Position numbers and translations under genes: made by a program. A stretch of DNA of 64,000 bases from Mesorhizobium sp. ORS 3359 (GTDB taxonomy: Bacteria; Pseudomonadota; Alphaproteobacteria; Rhizobiales; Rhizobiaceae), in NCBI GenBank assembly GCA_000824845.1, contig CCNC01000023.1, forward strand, positions 1 through 64,000, written 5' to 3'. Positions 1 to 8,502 of the stretch are shown piece by piece (the stretch's first letter is position 1; every line of letters begins with the position of its first letter). Below the pieces are notes generated by a model, which was not told the DNA's origin, did not search any database, and worked only from the letters and a program-made list of their open reading frames with translations.

Positions 1-14
1 CATCGGCGAAATCC

Positions 15-227
15 TCAACCGCACGACACCCGCCGAGTGCTCAAACTACTTCGCCAATGCAGGATACGACCGGAAATGACTTCATCCCGCTCTAGGTCTT
101 GGCTATCCAATGCAGATACATTGCGAGCCTCGCAGTAGGGGCATTCGCTGTCGCAGCCGCAAGACCATTCCTCGACCCAATATTGATCGCACTCGTAGCA
201 ATGATAGCTATTGAGATACCACGCCAT
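15..227 (-). CDS. small cysteine-rich (zinc-ribbon-like) protein next to DpnI homologue
   Basis: A 70-residue protein with two cysteine pairs near the N-terminus (CYEC, then CGC and CPYC), a pattern typical of small zinc-binding proteins. The ATG is preceded by a good GGAGG site seven bases upstream. It lies 21 bp downstream of the DpnI-like gene on the same strand, so the two are probably co-transcribed. I do not recognise the family. A structural zinc site is inferred from the cysteine spacing only. A role linked to the endonuclease is possible but rests on position alone. Confidence 0.6.
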   Translation of the reverse strand: MAWYLNSYHCYECDQYWVEEWSCGCDSECPYCEARNVSALDSQDLERDEVISGRILHWRSSLSTRRVSCG

Positions 228-248
228 TTGAACCTCCAGGAGAGATCG

Positions 249-1016
249 TCATACCGTCAAACGGTATCGTCCTCGACCGGTGAATACGAGATATCCGCGA
301 TCTCTGAGATACTGTAGCTGCTGCCGAATTTTTGGTTTCACATTCCTGTTATTTGGATATTTCTGAGAAAGGGATGACTCGAAAGAGTAGGCGTCATCGA
401 TATCAAACTCCCTGCGGCCGAGCTGATCAAGGCACTTCATGACGTCCAGTAGCCAGCCCCGTGCTTCGGAACTCGCTTCACGCAGAAACCGGGTCCGCTG
501 CCATGCCGAGACAACTAATTCCCTTGGCGTCACGATGCCATCTCGGACCAAATAGATTCGGCCTGCATCCGGAATATGAGAGATGACAATGTTCGATCCG
601 ATCCAACCAGCTCTGCGAGCGTGAGGTCCTAACGGAGGGCGCGCTTCAACAATATCGGGCGTGAAAAAGTGCTTGGGGATCATGCATACGGAAACGACCT
701 CCCTGCGCTCGGAATTATACTTGAGCAGGATGAAATTTGGATTCGTGTTGGATGCCAGACGTTCGATTTTCTTGCCATATGCTCCGTTCGCTATCTTCGA
801 ACCGAACTCGCTTTTCTTGCTCTTCAGCTCATATTGATCTGAGCAACTGCCACAGAAGAGGTCGGCGACGGGAAGATTTGCGGTGAATCGCGTCAGCTGG
901 GCGTTCCCGCAATTGGGACAATAGAGCCATTGGGCGGCCCATTCCTCGGTCCACACGCGTGCATTCTGCGAACGGCTGTTGTAAAAAGCTTGGGTTTCCC
1001 TGAATCCGAACTCCAC
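249..1016 (-). CDS. DpnI-like methyl-directed restriction endonuclease (Dam-replacing family)
   Basis: The protein can be followed along DpnI almost end to end. It has an N-terminal PD-(D/E)XK nuclease with a zinc knuckle and a C-terminal winged helix. Counting from the GTG at 1016, the zinc ligands are C33/C36 and C55/C58, and the catalytic set is D52, E63, K65 (PVAD and YELKSKK). These are one residue off DpnI's D53/E64/K66, which is why I prefer this GTG to the TTG at 1085 that would overlap the divergent gene. Shared blocks also include RRAGWIG, RGW and KIRQQLQ-LRD. DpnI cuts GATC only when the adenine is methylated, so the likely role is defence against Dam-modified foreign DNA. No cognate methylase lies beside it, as expected for a type IIM enzyme. 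The DNA is more AT-rich than its neighbours, which suggests acquisition. Confidence 0.9.
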   Translation of the reverse strand: MEFGFRETQAFYNSRSQNARVWTEEWAAQWLYCPNCGNAQLTRFTANLPVADLFCGSCSDQYELKSKKSEFGSKIANGAYGKKIERLASNTNPNFILLKYNSERREVVSVCMIPKHFFTPDIVEARPPLGPHARRAGWIGSNIVISHIPDAGRIYLVRDGIVTPRELVVSAWQRTRFLREASSEARGWLLDVMKCLDQLGRREFDIDDAYSFESSLSQKYPNNRNVKPKIRQQLQYLRDRGYLVFTGRGRYRLTV

Positions 1017-1075
1017 TTTCCGTCTCGTCGGCTGGCTGATAAATTCACTGGTGGAGCATACGGCACGAGTTATTG

Positions 1076-1858
1076 ATGAATTCAACTCCCAAGCCTGACT
1101 GGTCCGCCGCCCAATATCTGAAATTCGAGGATGAGCGCACGCGGCCCGCGCGCGATCTCGTGGCGCAAGTGCCGGTCGATTTTCCGCGCCGCGTCGTCGA
1201 CATCGGCTGCGGTCCGGGCAATTCGACCGAACTTCTGGTCGAGCGCTGGCCGGACGCTCAGGTCAGCGGTTTCGACACCTCGCCCGACATGATCGAGAAG
1301 GCGCGGGCGCGGCTGCCCAATGTCAATTTCGAGCTGGCGGACGCCGCCAAATGGCAGCCCGAGCATCCCGTCGACGTCATCTTCGCCAATGCCGTCTTCC
1401 AGTGGCTGCCGGACCATCCCGCGGTGTTCCAGCGGCTGATGGGGCTTCTGGCGCCGGGCGGCGCCCTGGCCGTCCAGATGCCGGACAATCTTGGCGAAGC
1501 CTCGCACCAGCTGATGCGCGAGACCGCGGCGGAAGTGCCGTTTGCGGCCAGGCTCAAGGGCGCCGCGCGCGGACCTCTGCCGCCGGTGTCCTTCTACTAC
1601 GATCTGTTGTCGCCGCTCGCCGACCGGCTCGACATTTGGCACACGATCTACAACCATCCGCTGGCCGACGCCGAAGCGATCGTCGAATGGGTCAAGTCGA
1701 CGGGGCTGAAGCCCTTCCTCGATCCGCTCGACGCGGATGAGAAGAAGGTGTTCCTCGACAGCTATACCGCCAAGATCGCCAAGGCCTATCCGAAAACCGC
1801 GAACGGCAAGGTGCTGTTGCGCTTCCCGCGTATCTTCATCGTCGCCAAGCGGGCTTGA
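1076..1858 (+). CDS. tam: trans-aconitate 2-methyltransferase
   Basis: A 260-aa class I SAM methyltransferase. Motif I is [10 protein letters not shown] near residue 42, followed by the family-typical [12 protein letters not shown] region near 107 and an N-terminal [21 protein letters not shown] block characteristic of Tam. Tam methylates trans-aconitate, a spontaneous product of cis-aconitate that inhibits aconitase. A TTG codon directly precedes the ATG chosen here. The gene diverges from the DpnI homologue with about 60 bp between starts. No strong ribosome site is visible. Confidence 0.9.
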   Translation: MNSTPKPDWSAAQYLKFEDERTRPARDLVAQVPVDFPRRVVDIGCGPGNSTELLVERWPDAQVSGFDTSPDMIEKARARLPNVNFELADAAKWQPEHPVDVIFANAVFQWLPDHPAVFQRLMGLLAPGGALAVQMPDNLGEASHQLMRETAAEVPFAARLKGAARGPLPPVSFYYDLLSPLADRLDIWHTIYNHPLADAEAIVEWVKSTGLKPFLDPLDADEKKVFLDSYTAKIAKAYPKTANGKVLLRFPRIFIVAKRA

Positions 1859-1976
1859 GCATCCACCACCTGAATGCCAGCGCTGGTTGTCGAATTAAGC
1901 TGGAATAAACCGGGCAAATGCGACAAGTGTAGCGCCTCGCCCCGGCACCACTTGCCTCCCCTCGGACGGATTGGAC

Positions 1977-3098
1977 ATGCATCGCGTCATCATCAGCGGC
2001 ATCGGCGCCGAAATCCCTGAACCCGTCATCACCAATGAGGAGCTGGTCGCAAGCTTCAACAGCTGGGTCGACACCGAGAATGCGCGGCGCGCCGACACCG
2101 GCGAGCCGCTTTTGCAGAAATCGGACAGCGATTTCATCGTGCATGCCTCGGGGGTCAAGAGCCGTCATGTCATCGAGCGCGAGGGAATCCTCGATCCGAC
2201 CCGCATGTCGCCGCGCATTCCGGCGCGGCCGGACGACGCGCTGTCATTGGAGGCGGAGTTCGGCATCGCCTCGGCCAGGAAGGCGCTTGCCCATGCCGGC
2301 GTCGAGGGGGCAGACATCGACCTGGTGATCTGCTCGGCCTCGCACCATCAGCGGCCCTATCCGGCGATCGCCATCGAGATGCAGGAGGCGCTGGGCACCA
2401 AAGGCGCCGGCTTCGACATGGGGCTTGGCTGCTCTTCCGCCGCGGCGGCGCTGCATGTTGCCGTCAATCTGGTGAGGGCGGGGGCGCACAAGCGCGTCCT
2501 GGTGTCGACGCCGGAGATCATCACCGGCCATCTCAACTTCCGCGACCGGCAGACGCATTTCATCTTCGGCGACGCCTCGGTCGCCATGGTCGTCGAGGGA
2601 TTGGCGCAAGGCGAGAAGCGGCCGGGGCGTTTCGAGGTGCTCGACACTCGCACCTGGACGCAGATGTCGAACAACATCCGCACCAATCTCGGCTATCACA
2701 CGCGCACTGCCCAGGAGGATCCCTACATGATCAACCTGGAAGGCAACCTCATCAAGCAGGTGGGCAACAAGGTGTTCAAGGAAGTCACGGTTGCCGGGCA
2801 GAAGTTCATCGTCGAATTCCTGGCCGAGCACGGACTGACACCGGGGGGCATCCGCCGCTTCTGGCTGCACCAGGCCAATGCGCGCATGAATGCGATGATC
2901 CTGAAATTGTCCTTCGGGCACGACGTCGACCATGACCGCGCGCCCATGGTGCTGGAGCGGCTCGGCAACACCGCCGGAGCCGGCGCGATCGTGGCGCTGT
3001 CGGAGAACCATGCCGACATGAAAGCCGGCGATTTCGGCCTGATCTGCGCCTTCGGCGCGGGCTATTCGATCGGCGGCGCGCTGCTCAGAATGCTGTAA
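1977..3098 (+). CDS. beta-ketoacyl-ACP synthase III (FabH-like)
   Basis: A 373-aa thiolase-fold condensing enzyme. The active-site cysteine is C142 in GLGCSSAA, the histidine lies in WLHQAN and the asparagine in GNTAGAG, giving the Cys-His-Asn triad of KAS III. It is longer than housekeeping FabH (about 320 aa), with an insertion between residues 30 and 85, so it may be a second paralogue acting on special acyl chains rather than the initiator enzyme. An in-frame TTG lies two codons upstream; the ATG at 1977 is preferred. It stands alone, 118 bp after tam. Confidence 0.85.
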   Translation: MHRVIISGIGAEIPEPVITNEELVASFNSWVDTENARRADTGEPLLQKSDSDFIVHASGVKSRHVIEREGILDPTRMSPRIPARPDDALSLEAEFGIASARKALAHAGVEGADIDLVICSASHHQRPYPAIAIEMQEALGTKGAGFDMGLGCSSAAAALHVAVNLVRAGAHKRVLVSTPEIITGHLNFRDRQTHFIFGDASVAMVVEGLAQGEKRPGRFEVLDTRTWTQMSNNIRTNLGYHTRTAQEDPYMINLEGNLIKQVGNKVFKEVTVAGQKFIVEFLAEHGLTPGGIRRFWLHQANARMNAMILKLSFGHDVDHDRAPMVLERLGNTAGAGAIVALSENHADMKAGDFGLICAFGAGYSIGGALLRML

Positions 3099-3113
3099 AG
3101 CCATCCGGCCGCC

Positions 3114-3680
3114 TCACGCCGGCGCGAATGGCACCAGCATCGGCACGCGCCTGGCATAGTCGTCATAGGCCGGGCCGAGCTCGCCGCGCAGAAAGCTCTC
3201 TTCCAGCCTCGCCTTGACGACGACGCCGACGAGCAGCAGCGCGGCGCCGGCTAAGCCCCAGATCGTGCCCTTGACGGCCGCTGTGGCGAGGATCGACAGC
3301 AGCATGCCGGTGTAGATCGGGTGACGGACGAGGCCATAGGGGCCGGTGTCGACGACGCGGTGATCGGCCTTGGCGGTGACGTTGGCCGACCACAGCCGGC
3401 CAAGATGGAGGCGTGCCCACCAGGCGAAGGCGATGCCGATAGCGATCAGCGCAACGCAGATCCAAGCCTCGGTGAGCGTCGGCGTCCAAAGCCGCAGCCT
3501 GCCGACATAGCCGTGCGCCGGCACGAACAGCAGCACGGTGCCGGCCAGCCAAAGGACGCGATAGCGCGCCTCCGACTTGAGGTCGGCGCGCTTTTGCGCG
3601 GGATCCGCCCAGGCAGCGGCAAGGACCCAGGATACCACCCAGAACAGCCAGAGCGCTGCGATTGCGTGTCCAACCTGCAT
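3114..3680 (-). CDS. isoprenylcysteine carboxyl methyltransferase-family membrane protein
   Basis: A 188-aa integral membrane protein with about four to five hydrophobic segments. The C-terminal signature GPYGLVRHPIYTGMLL and the closing YARRVPMLVP block are hallmarks of the ICMT/PEMT-like family of membrane methyltransferases. The methyl acceptor in bacteria is usually unknown. The start is supported by a GGGAGGAGG stretch upstream of the ATG. The gene converges with the preceding synthase gene with 15 bp between stops. Confidence 0.8.
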   Translation of the reverse strand: MQVGHAIAALWLFWVVSWVLAAAWADPAQKRADLKSEARYRVLWLAGTVLLFVPAHGYVGRLRLWTPTLTEAWICVALIAIGIAFAWWARLHLGRLWSANVTAKADHRVVDTGPYGLVRHPIYTGMLLSILATAAVKGTIWGLAGAALLLVGVVVKARLEESFLRGELGPAYDDYARRVPMLVPFAPA

Positions 3681-3858
3681 GATCGAGCCTCCTCCCGACT
3701 GCGCCTCCTTTATGGGGGCGTCGCGGCGGCAATGCGACGTGTGGGTGCGGCGGTGGAGGCGTTTTTGGTAATAACGTCGTGATCGCCATCAAGCGGCGTG
3801 ATCGGATCATCAGCGCTTTCGACTGGACCGCATTCTTCGGTATCTTTAGACCAGCGGC

Positions 3859-4485
3859 ATGCAGGAAACGAAGCTGGAACTTTTTCCCATGGCGGAACCG
3901 ACGATCGATATCGTGCCGGGCCGCAGGCTGACGGCCAAGGCGACGGCGCTCTATGCCGCTCCGCACGATCATTTCGAGACGAGGATGGTCGAGGAACTGC
4001 TGCTCGGCTTCGACGGTATCGCAGGCGATTTCCATGCGGGGGCAACGCGGCGGTCGGGCGGGCGAGAGCCCTGGTATCCGCGCGGCACCGAGATGCGCAA
4101 CGAGCGGCAATTGTCGCTGGTTGCCGCCGATGAACTTGCCATTGTCGCGCAGCACATGGGCCTCGCGGAGATCAAGCCGGAGTGGATCGGCGCCAATCTC
4201 GTGGTCGAAGGCGTGCCGCATCTGTCGATGCTGCCGGCGGGCTCGCTGATGTTCTTCAAGGGTGGCGTGACGCTCAAGGTCGATGGCCAGAACAAGCCGT
4301 GCCGCTTTGCCGGACAGTCGATCGCCGAGCATGTCGGCGCCGTGGACACCGATGCCACCGCGCTGCTGTTTCCCAAGGAGGCGAAACGGCTGCGCGGCCT
4401 CGTCGCCTGGGTCGAGAAGCCGGGCGTCATCAGAGCCGGCGAGGAGATTTCCGTGCGGGTGCCGGAGCAGTGGATCTATTATTAA
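3859..4485 (+). CDS. MOSC domain protein
   Basis: A 208-aa protein with the MOSC beta-barrel domain found in molybdenum-cofactor sulfurases and YiiM-like proteins. Visible landmarks are the GDFHAG block, the ERQLSLVAADEL segment, IGANLVVEGV and the conserved cysteine in NKPCRFAG. MOSC proteins bind or transfer sulfur or Moco ligands through this cysteine. The N-terminal NifS-like module is absent, so this is a stand-alone MOSC protein. A second in-frame ATG at 3889 is an alternative start. It converges with the SDR gene downstream. Confidence 0.8.
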   Translation: MQETKLELFPMAEPTIDIVPGRRLTAKATALYAAPHDHFETRMVEELLLGFDGIAGDFHAGATRRSGGREPWYPRGTEMRNERQLSLVAADELAIVAQHMGLAEIKPEWIGANLVVEGVPHLSMLPAGSLMFFKGGVTLKVDGQNKPCRFAGQSIAEHVGAVDTDATALLFPKEAKRLRGLVAWVEKPGVIRAGEEISVRVPEQWIYY

Positions 4486-4488
4486 AGG

Positions 4489-4517
4489 CAGCCATGCCGC
4501 GCATGGTGGCATGGCTG
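4489..4517. terminator. inverted repeat between convergent genes
   Basis: A 10-bp perfect stem (CAGCCATGCC / GGCATGGCTG) with a 9-nt loop lies immediately after the MOSC stop and before the SDR stop. There is no T-run, so it may be a weak bidirectional terminator or simply an mRNA 3' stabilising hairpin. Confidence 0.5.
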
Positions 4518-4527
4518 ACTGTCCGGG

Positions 4528-5367
4528 TTAGCAATTCCGGTTCTTGTTGGCGCCTTGCGCCATCACCGAGACATCATCCCACTTTTCCCAGGTGGCGATG
4601 CGATTGGCGTATTCCTGCCGGATCATCGGCAGGCCGCCATCGCCGAAGAAGACCCTGAGAGGCGGCTCTGCGGCATCGACGATCGCCAACATTGCCGGGC
4701 CGGTCGCTTGCGGATCGCCGGCGACGGACCGGCTGCGGCGCTCGGCCATCGCCGCGCGGACCGGTTCATAGACGTCCATCGGCTTGGAGACCTTGGCCGA
4801 CGGTCCGGCCCAGTCGGTGGAGAAGCCGCCCGGCTCGACCAGGGTCACGTGGATCCCGAACTGGGCGACTTCCTGGCTGAGCGACTGGCTGAATGCCTCC
4901 AGCGCCCATTTCGAGGCGTGGTAGAGGCCGATCGACGCAAAGGCGTTGACGCCGCCGATCGACGAGATCTGGATGATGTGGCCGGAGCGTTGCGCCCGCA
5001 TGATGGGCAGCGCCGCCTGGGTGACCCAAAGCGCGCCGAAGACGTTGGTCTCGATCTGGTCGCGGGCCTCCTGCTCGGTGACCTCCTCGATGGCGCCGAA
5101 ATGGCCGTAGCCGGCATTGTTGATGACCACGTCGAGCCGGCCGAACCGCTTGTGCGCTTCGGCGATCGCGGCGTCGACCGCCCGCTTGTCGCTGACGTCG
5201 AGCTTCAGGGCGGCGATGTTGTCGCCATATTTCTCGACGAGATCGGCGAGCGTGCCGGCATCGCGGGCGGTGGCGGCGACGCGATCACCGCGGGCGAGCG
5301 CGGCCTCGGCCCAGACGCGACCAAAGCCCTTCGACGATCCGGTGATGAACCAAACCTTGCTTGTCAT
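4528..5367 (-). CDS. short-chain dehydrogenase/reductase
   Basis: A 279-aa classical SDR. It shows the nucleotide-binding motif TGSSKGFG at residues 10-17, the NNAG motif, the catalytic serine in ISSIGG and the YHASK pair of Tyr and Lys. D38/R40-like residues after beta-2 (ATARDAGTL) suggest NADP preference. The substrate cannot be read from sequence. It lies 125 bp downstream of the aminotransferase gene on the same strand. Confidence 0.85.
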   Translation of the reverse strand: MTSKVWFITGSSKGFGRVWAEAALARGDRVAATARDAGTLADLVEKYGDNIAALKLDVSDKRAVDAAIAEAHKRFGRLDVVINNAGYGHFGAIEEVTEQEARDQIETNVFGALWVTQAALPIMRAQRSGHIIQISSIGGVNAFASIGLYHASKWALEAFSQSLSQEVAQFGIHVTLVEPGGFSTDWAGPSAKVSKPMDVYEPVRAAMAERRSRSVAGDPQATGPAMLAIVDAAEPPLRVFFGDGGLPMIRQEYANRIATWEKWDDVSVMAQGANKNRNC

Positions 5368-5492
5368 GATGTGTATTCCTTGCCCTTGGAGGGCCGTGAA
5401 TTCTCTCGGGGGATAAGCGGAGGAATCTCCGCTTACGGCATGTACGGCGCTGCCGGCGTTTTTCCAGATGCGTTCCGAGAAATAATCCGTGG

Positions 5493-6452
5493 TCAGGGAT
5501 AGCGCACCGCGCTCGACCAGGCCGGGTCCTCATGCCTTTTCCAATAGAGCGCCATCAACCGCTCGGTGATTGGACCGACCTTGCCGCCGGCGACAGGCGC
5601 GCCGTCGATCGTGGTGACCGGCATGATGCCGCCGGCGGTCGAGGTGATGAAGACCTCGTCGGCGCCTTTGAGAGCGGCGACGCCGACCGCTTCCGCTGTA
5701 ACGGCAAGGCCGGTTTCGGCGCACAGGTCGAAGACGGTGCGGCGCGTGATGCCGGGCAGCACGCCGACGGCGGGCGTCGTGAGCCTGCCGTCCATGACGC
5801 AAAAGACGTTGAAGCCCGGGCCTTCGGCGACATTGCCGTTGAAGTCGAGGATGAGCGCGGTGTCGGCGCCACGGTCATAGGCGTCGTAAAGGCCACGGAC
5901 CAGATCGAGCCAATGGTAGTTCTTGATCGAGGGGTCGATCGAGGCCGGCGGAATGCGGACCTTGTCGCTGATCGCGACATGCAGGCCGGTGCGCAATTGC
6001 TCGGCATTGGCGACCGAGCCGAAGGGGACGGCGAAGGCCATGAAGCGGTTGATCGCCTGGCGCGGGTCGCGGCTGAAGGTGGGCGAGGCACCGCGCGTGC
6101 ACAGCATCTCGACATAGGCCGCGCGATGGCCCGACAGCGCGACGCAATTGTGCAGGATCTCCGCAACGCCGTCGCGATCGAACGGGATCGTCATGCGCAG
6201 CTTATCCAGCCCGCCGAAGAACCGCTCGAGATGCAGGTCGAGGCGGAAGAAGCGGCCTTCCCAGACATGGACCGTGTCGTAGGTGGCGTCGGAATGCAGA
6301 AATCCCCAGTCCAGCACCGAGATTTTGGCCTGAGACATCGGCAGATATTGCCCGTCGAGGAAGGCGACGCCGTCGGGATAGGCATGCGGGTCGATGTGGC
6401 GTTCGGAGAGAAAGGGTACCCGCTTGGCTGGCGTGGCGGCGGCCTGGCTCAT
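5493..6452 (-). CDS. class IV aminotransferase (D-amino-acid/branched-chain type)
   Basis: A 319-aa fold-type IV PLP enzyme. The PLP lysine is K177 in SIKNYHWL, and the later ITSTAGGIMPV block is the phosphate-binding region. The N-terminal VSVLDWGFLHSD-like segment is typical of the D-alanine/branched-chain/4-amino-4-deoxychorismate lyase superfamily. Residues that separate ilvE, dat and (R)-amine transaminases cannot be settled by eye, so no symbol is given. The start is preceded by GGGAGGAA. Confidence 0.85.
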   Translation of the reverse strand: MSQAAATPAKRVPFLSERHIDPHAYPDGVAFLDGQYLPMSQAKISVLDWGFLHSDATYDTVHVWEGRFFRLDLHLERFFGGLDKLRMTIPFDRDGVAEILHNCVALSGHRAAYVEMLCTRGASPTFSRDPRQAINRFMAFAVPFGSVANAEQLRTGLHVAISDKVRIPPASIDPSIKNYHWLDLVRGLYDAYDRGADTALILDFNGNVAEGPGFNVFCVMDGRLTTPAVGVLPGITRRTVFDLCAETGLAVTAEAVGVAALKGADEVFITSTAGGIMPVTTIDGAPVAGGKVGPITERLMALYWKRHEDPAWSSAVRYP

Positions 6453-6536
6453 TTCATTCCTCCCTCGATCGTCGGCAAGGCAGGCTAGCTTCCGGTTGCG
6501 GATGAAGTAGAGCCAGGCAGAAGGCGCTGCTTGGCC

Positions 6537-6851
6537 TCACTCGTCCTCGTCGTCTTCCTCGAGCAGCCTTGTCGCGCGCCAGCGGGTGAGCACCGCATTG
6601 GTCTCATCGATGACGAAAAAGCGTGCCGAATCCCGGTCATAGCCTTCGGCGAGCAGCTTCTCGTAATCGGTGTGGGCATGGCGGACATGCGCGATGGTTG
6701 CCAGCCACACCGCGATCGTCGGCGGCAACGTCTTCATGTGCACCGAACCGGCATCGGCGCGGATCTTTTCCATATCGGCATAGGGCGCGAGCGGAAGAAG
6801 CGCTGTCAGCGCCTTGGCGATGGCGCGGCGGCGGCCGGTGGGAGCGCTCAT
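6537..6851 (-). CDS. DUF2293 domain protein
   Basis: A 104-aa basic protein with an acidic tail (EEDDEDE). It matches the DUF2293 pattern, with the block IRHAHTDYEKLL-like segment and RDSARFFVIDETNAVLTRWR. The function is unknown. The start overlaps the trmO stop by four bases (ATGA), indicating translational coupling in one operon. Confidence 0.75.
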   Translation of the reverse strand: MSAPTGRRRAIAKALTALLPLAPYADMEKIRADAGSVHMKTLPPTIAVWLATIAHVRHAHTDYEKLLAEGYDRDSARFFVIDETNAVLTRWRATRLLEEDDEDE

Positions 6852-7354
6852 TTGTCGTCGCGTCCGGCAATGGTCGCTTCGGGGAAAGCGTCGGTAGAGG
6901 CGTAGTAAGGCTTGATGTCGATGACCGGCGTGCCATCGAGCACATCGATGGCGTCGATCCCGATCCGTCCGGCCTCGATGTCGAGCGTGACGAGCTTCGC
7001 CACATGCAGGCCGACAGGATTCGGCCGGGCAGGGGAGCGCAGTGAGAAAACGCCTTTCGGTTCAGCCGCATGGCGCGGCTTCTGCACGATCAGATTCCGC
7101 GGCGCGTGATGGAGCCAGGACAGGATGACGACGTGGCTGGCGCGTTCCAGGTTTTGCAGTCCCGGGCGATAGGGCTCGTCGACCAGAACGGTTGCGGCCC
7201 GCCCGGATGCGCGGGCAGCGCGCATGTTCTTGGGGCAGTCCTCGCGCCTCGTCCAGGGCGAGACGATACGGCCGATAAATACGACATGGCCGTCCGGCCG
7301 CAACTCCGCCGGATCGGCCGCAAGAAGCGTTTCACCTTCGCGCGCCTCGAACAT
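6848..7354 (-). CDS. trmO: tRNA (N6-threonylcarbamoyladenosine37-N6)-methyltransferase TrmO
   Basis: A 168-aa protein of the TsaA/YaeB family, which methylates t6A37 of certain tRNAs. The core features are VVFIGRIVSPWTRREDCPKN near the N-terminus, the FSLRSPARPNPVGLHV signature and DVLDGTPVIDIKPY near the C-terminus. It is the short alphaproteobacterial form without the extra C-terminal domain of E. coli TrmO. The ATG at 7354 has GGAG eight bases upstream and is preferred to a TTG 18 bases earlier. It diverges from the SahR-like gene. Confidence 0.85.
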   Translation of the reverse strand: MFEAREGETLLAADPAELRPDGHVVFIGRIVSPWTRREDCPKNMRAARASGRAATVLVDEPYRPGLQNLERASHVVILSWLHHAPRNLIVQKPRHAAEPKGVFSLRSPARPNPVGLHVAKLVTLDIEAGRIGIDAIDVLDGTPVIDIKPYYASTDAFPEATIAGRDDK

Positions 7355-7456
7355 GCTCTTCACTCCGCGCAAGAACCGTCTGCCAGGCGCGGATCACGGC
7401 TGCGCCATTTTCTTGTCCGGAAGCGACATAGCGCTTGCCAGAGTTCCAAAATCGAC

Positions 7457-7472
7457 ATAAACATATCTTTAT
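7457..7472 (+). promoter_or_regulatory. SahR/ArsR-type operator palindrome
   Basis: ATAAACATATCTTTAT is a near-perfect palindrome: only the central C/G pair breaks the ideal ATAAAGATATCTTTAT. It sits 22 bp before the regulator's ATG, where an ArsR-family autorepressor would bind. The AT-rich island stands out in GC-rich surroundings. Confidence 0.65.
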
Positions 7473-7494
7473 ATCTTTCAACGAGAGCCCGCCC

Positions 7495-8502
7495 ATGCAT
7501 GTCTCGCTCGACACAATGGTAGATACATTGAAGGCGGCGGCCGAATCCAGCCGGCTGCGCATCCTGGTGCTGCTTTCGCGCGGCGATCTCACCGTCTCCG
7601 ACCTCACCGAGATACTCGGACAGTCGCAGCCCCGCGTCTCGCGCCATCTGAAGCTGTTGCTCGATGCCGGGCTGATCGGCCGCTACCAGGAAGGGTCCTG
7701 GGCCTTCTTCCGGCTGACCGATACGGAAAATTCGCGCGATTTCGTGCAGCGCCTCGTCTCCGGCATCAGCGAGGCCGATCCGCAAGTGGTGCGCGATCTG
7801 GAGCGGCTGGCGGCGGTGAAGCGTAAGCGGCAGGACCGGGCCGCCGAATATTTCTCCGAGAACGCCGCGAGCTGGGATCATATCCGCTCGCTGCATGTGC
7901 CGGACCGCGCGGTGGAGGCGGCGCTCATCAAGCTTGTCGGCAAGCGGCCGTTCCAGTCGATGCTCGACCTCGGCACCGGCACGGGCCGGCTGCTCGAAAT
8001 CTTCGCGCCGCTCTACCGGCGCGGCGTCGGCATCGACATGTCGCGCGAGATGCTGACGGTGGCGCGCGCCAATCTCGACAAGGCCGGAATCGCCAATGCG
8101 CAGGTTCGCCAGGGCGATATCTTCTCGCCGCCGGTCGAGCGCAACGCCTTCGATCTCGTCACCATCCACCAGGTGCTGCATTATCTCGACGATCCCGCCC
8201 GCGCCATCGCCGAAGCGGCGCGGCTGCTCAGGCCATCGGGCCGGCTGATCGTCGTCGACTTCGCGCCGCACAATCTCGAATTCCTGCGCGATCGGCACGC
8301 CCATATGCGGCTGGGGTTCTCCGACCGCCAGATGTCCGATTGGTTCGCGGAGGCCGGACTCGACCTCGAGGACAGCCAGGAATTCGAGCCGCGCGGCGGC
8401 AACGAGGCAAGGCTTACCGTCAAGCTCTGGCTCGGCCGCGACCGCCGTCTGCAGATCGCAGACCCGTCCAACGATTCCTTGCCAGTGAGGGAAACAGCCT
8501 GA
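7495..8502 (+). CDS. ArsR-family regulator fused to SAM-methyltransferase domain (SahR-like)
   Basis: A 335-aa two-domain protein. Residues about 8-95 are an ArsR winged helix (SSRLRILVLLSRGDLTVSDL, then GQSQPRVSRHLKLL). Residues about 120-335 are a class I methyltransferase fold with motif LDLGTGTGRLLE. ArsR-methyltransferase fusions of this kind in Proteobacteria are known as SahR-type sensors of S-adenosylhomocysteine controlling the methionine cycle. The next gene is metF, overlapped by TGATG, which fits this role. The ATG at 7495 is chosen because the operator-like palindrome lies just upstream. Whether the methyltransferase domain is active is unknown. Confidence 0.85.
   Translation: MHVSLDTMVDTLKAAAESSRLRILVLLSRGDLTVSDLTEILGQSQPRVSRHLKLLLDAGLIGRYQEGSWAFFRLTDTENSRDFVQRLVSGISEADPQVVRDLERLAAVKRKRQDRAAEYFSENAASWDHIRSLHVPDRAVEAALIKLVGKRPFQSMLDLGTGTGRLLEIFAPLYRRGVGIDMSREMLTVARANLDKAGIANAQVRQGDIFSPPVERNAFDLVTIHQVLHYLDDPARAIAEAARLLRPSGRLIVVDFAPHNLEFLRDRHAHMRLGFSDRQMSDWFAEAGLDLEDSQEFEPRGGNEARLTVKLWLGRDRRLQIADPSNDSLPVRETA

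Noticed and set aside
3163..4512. 449-aa minus-strand frame across the ICMT and MOSC genes
   Set aside because: It is a shadow of two well-supported genes with family motifs in other frames.
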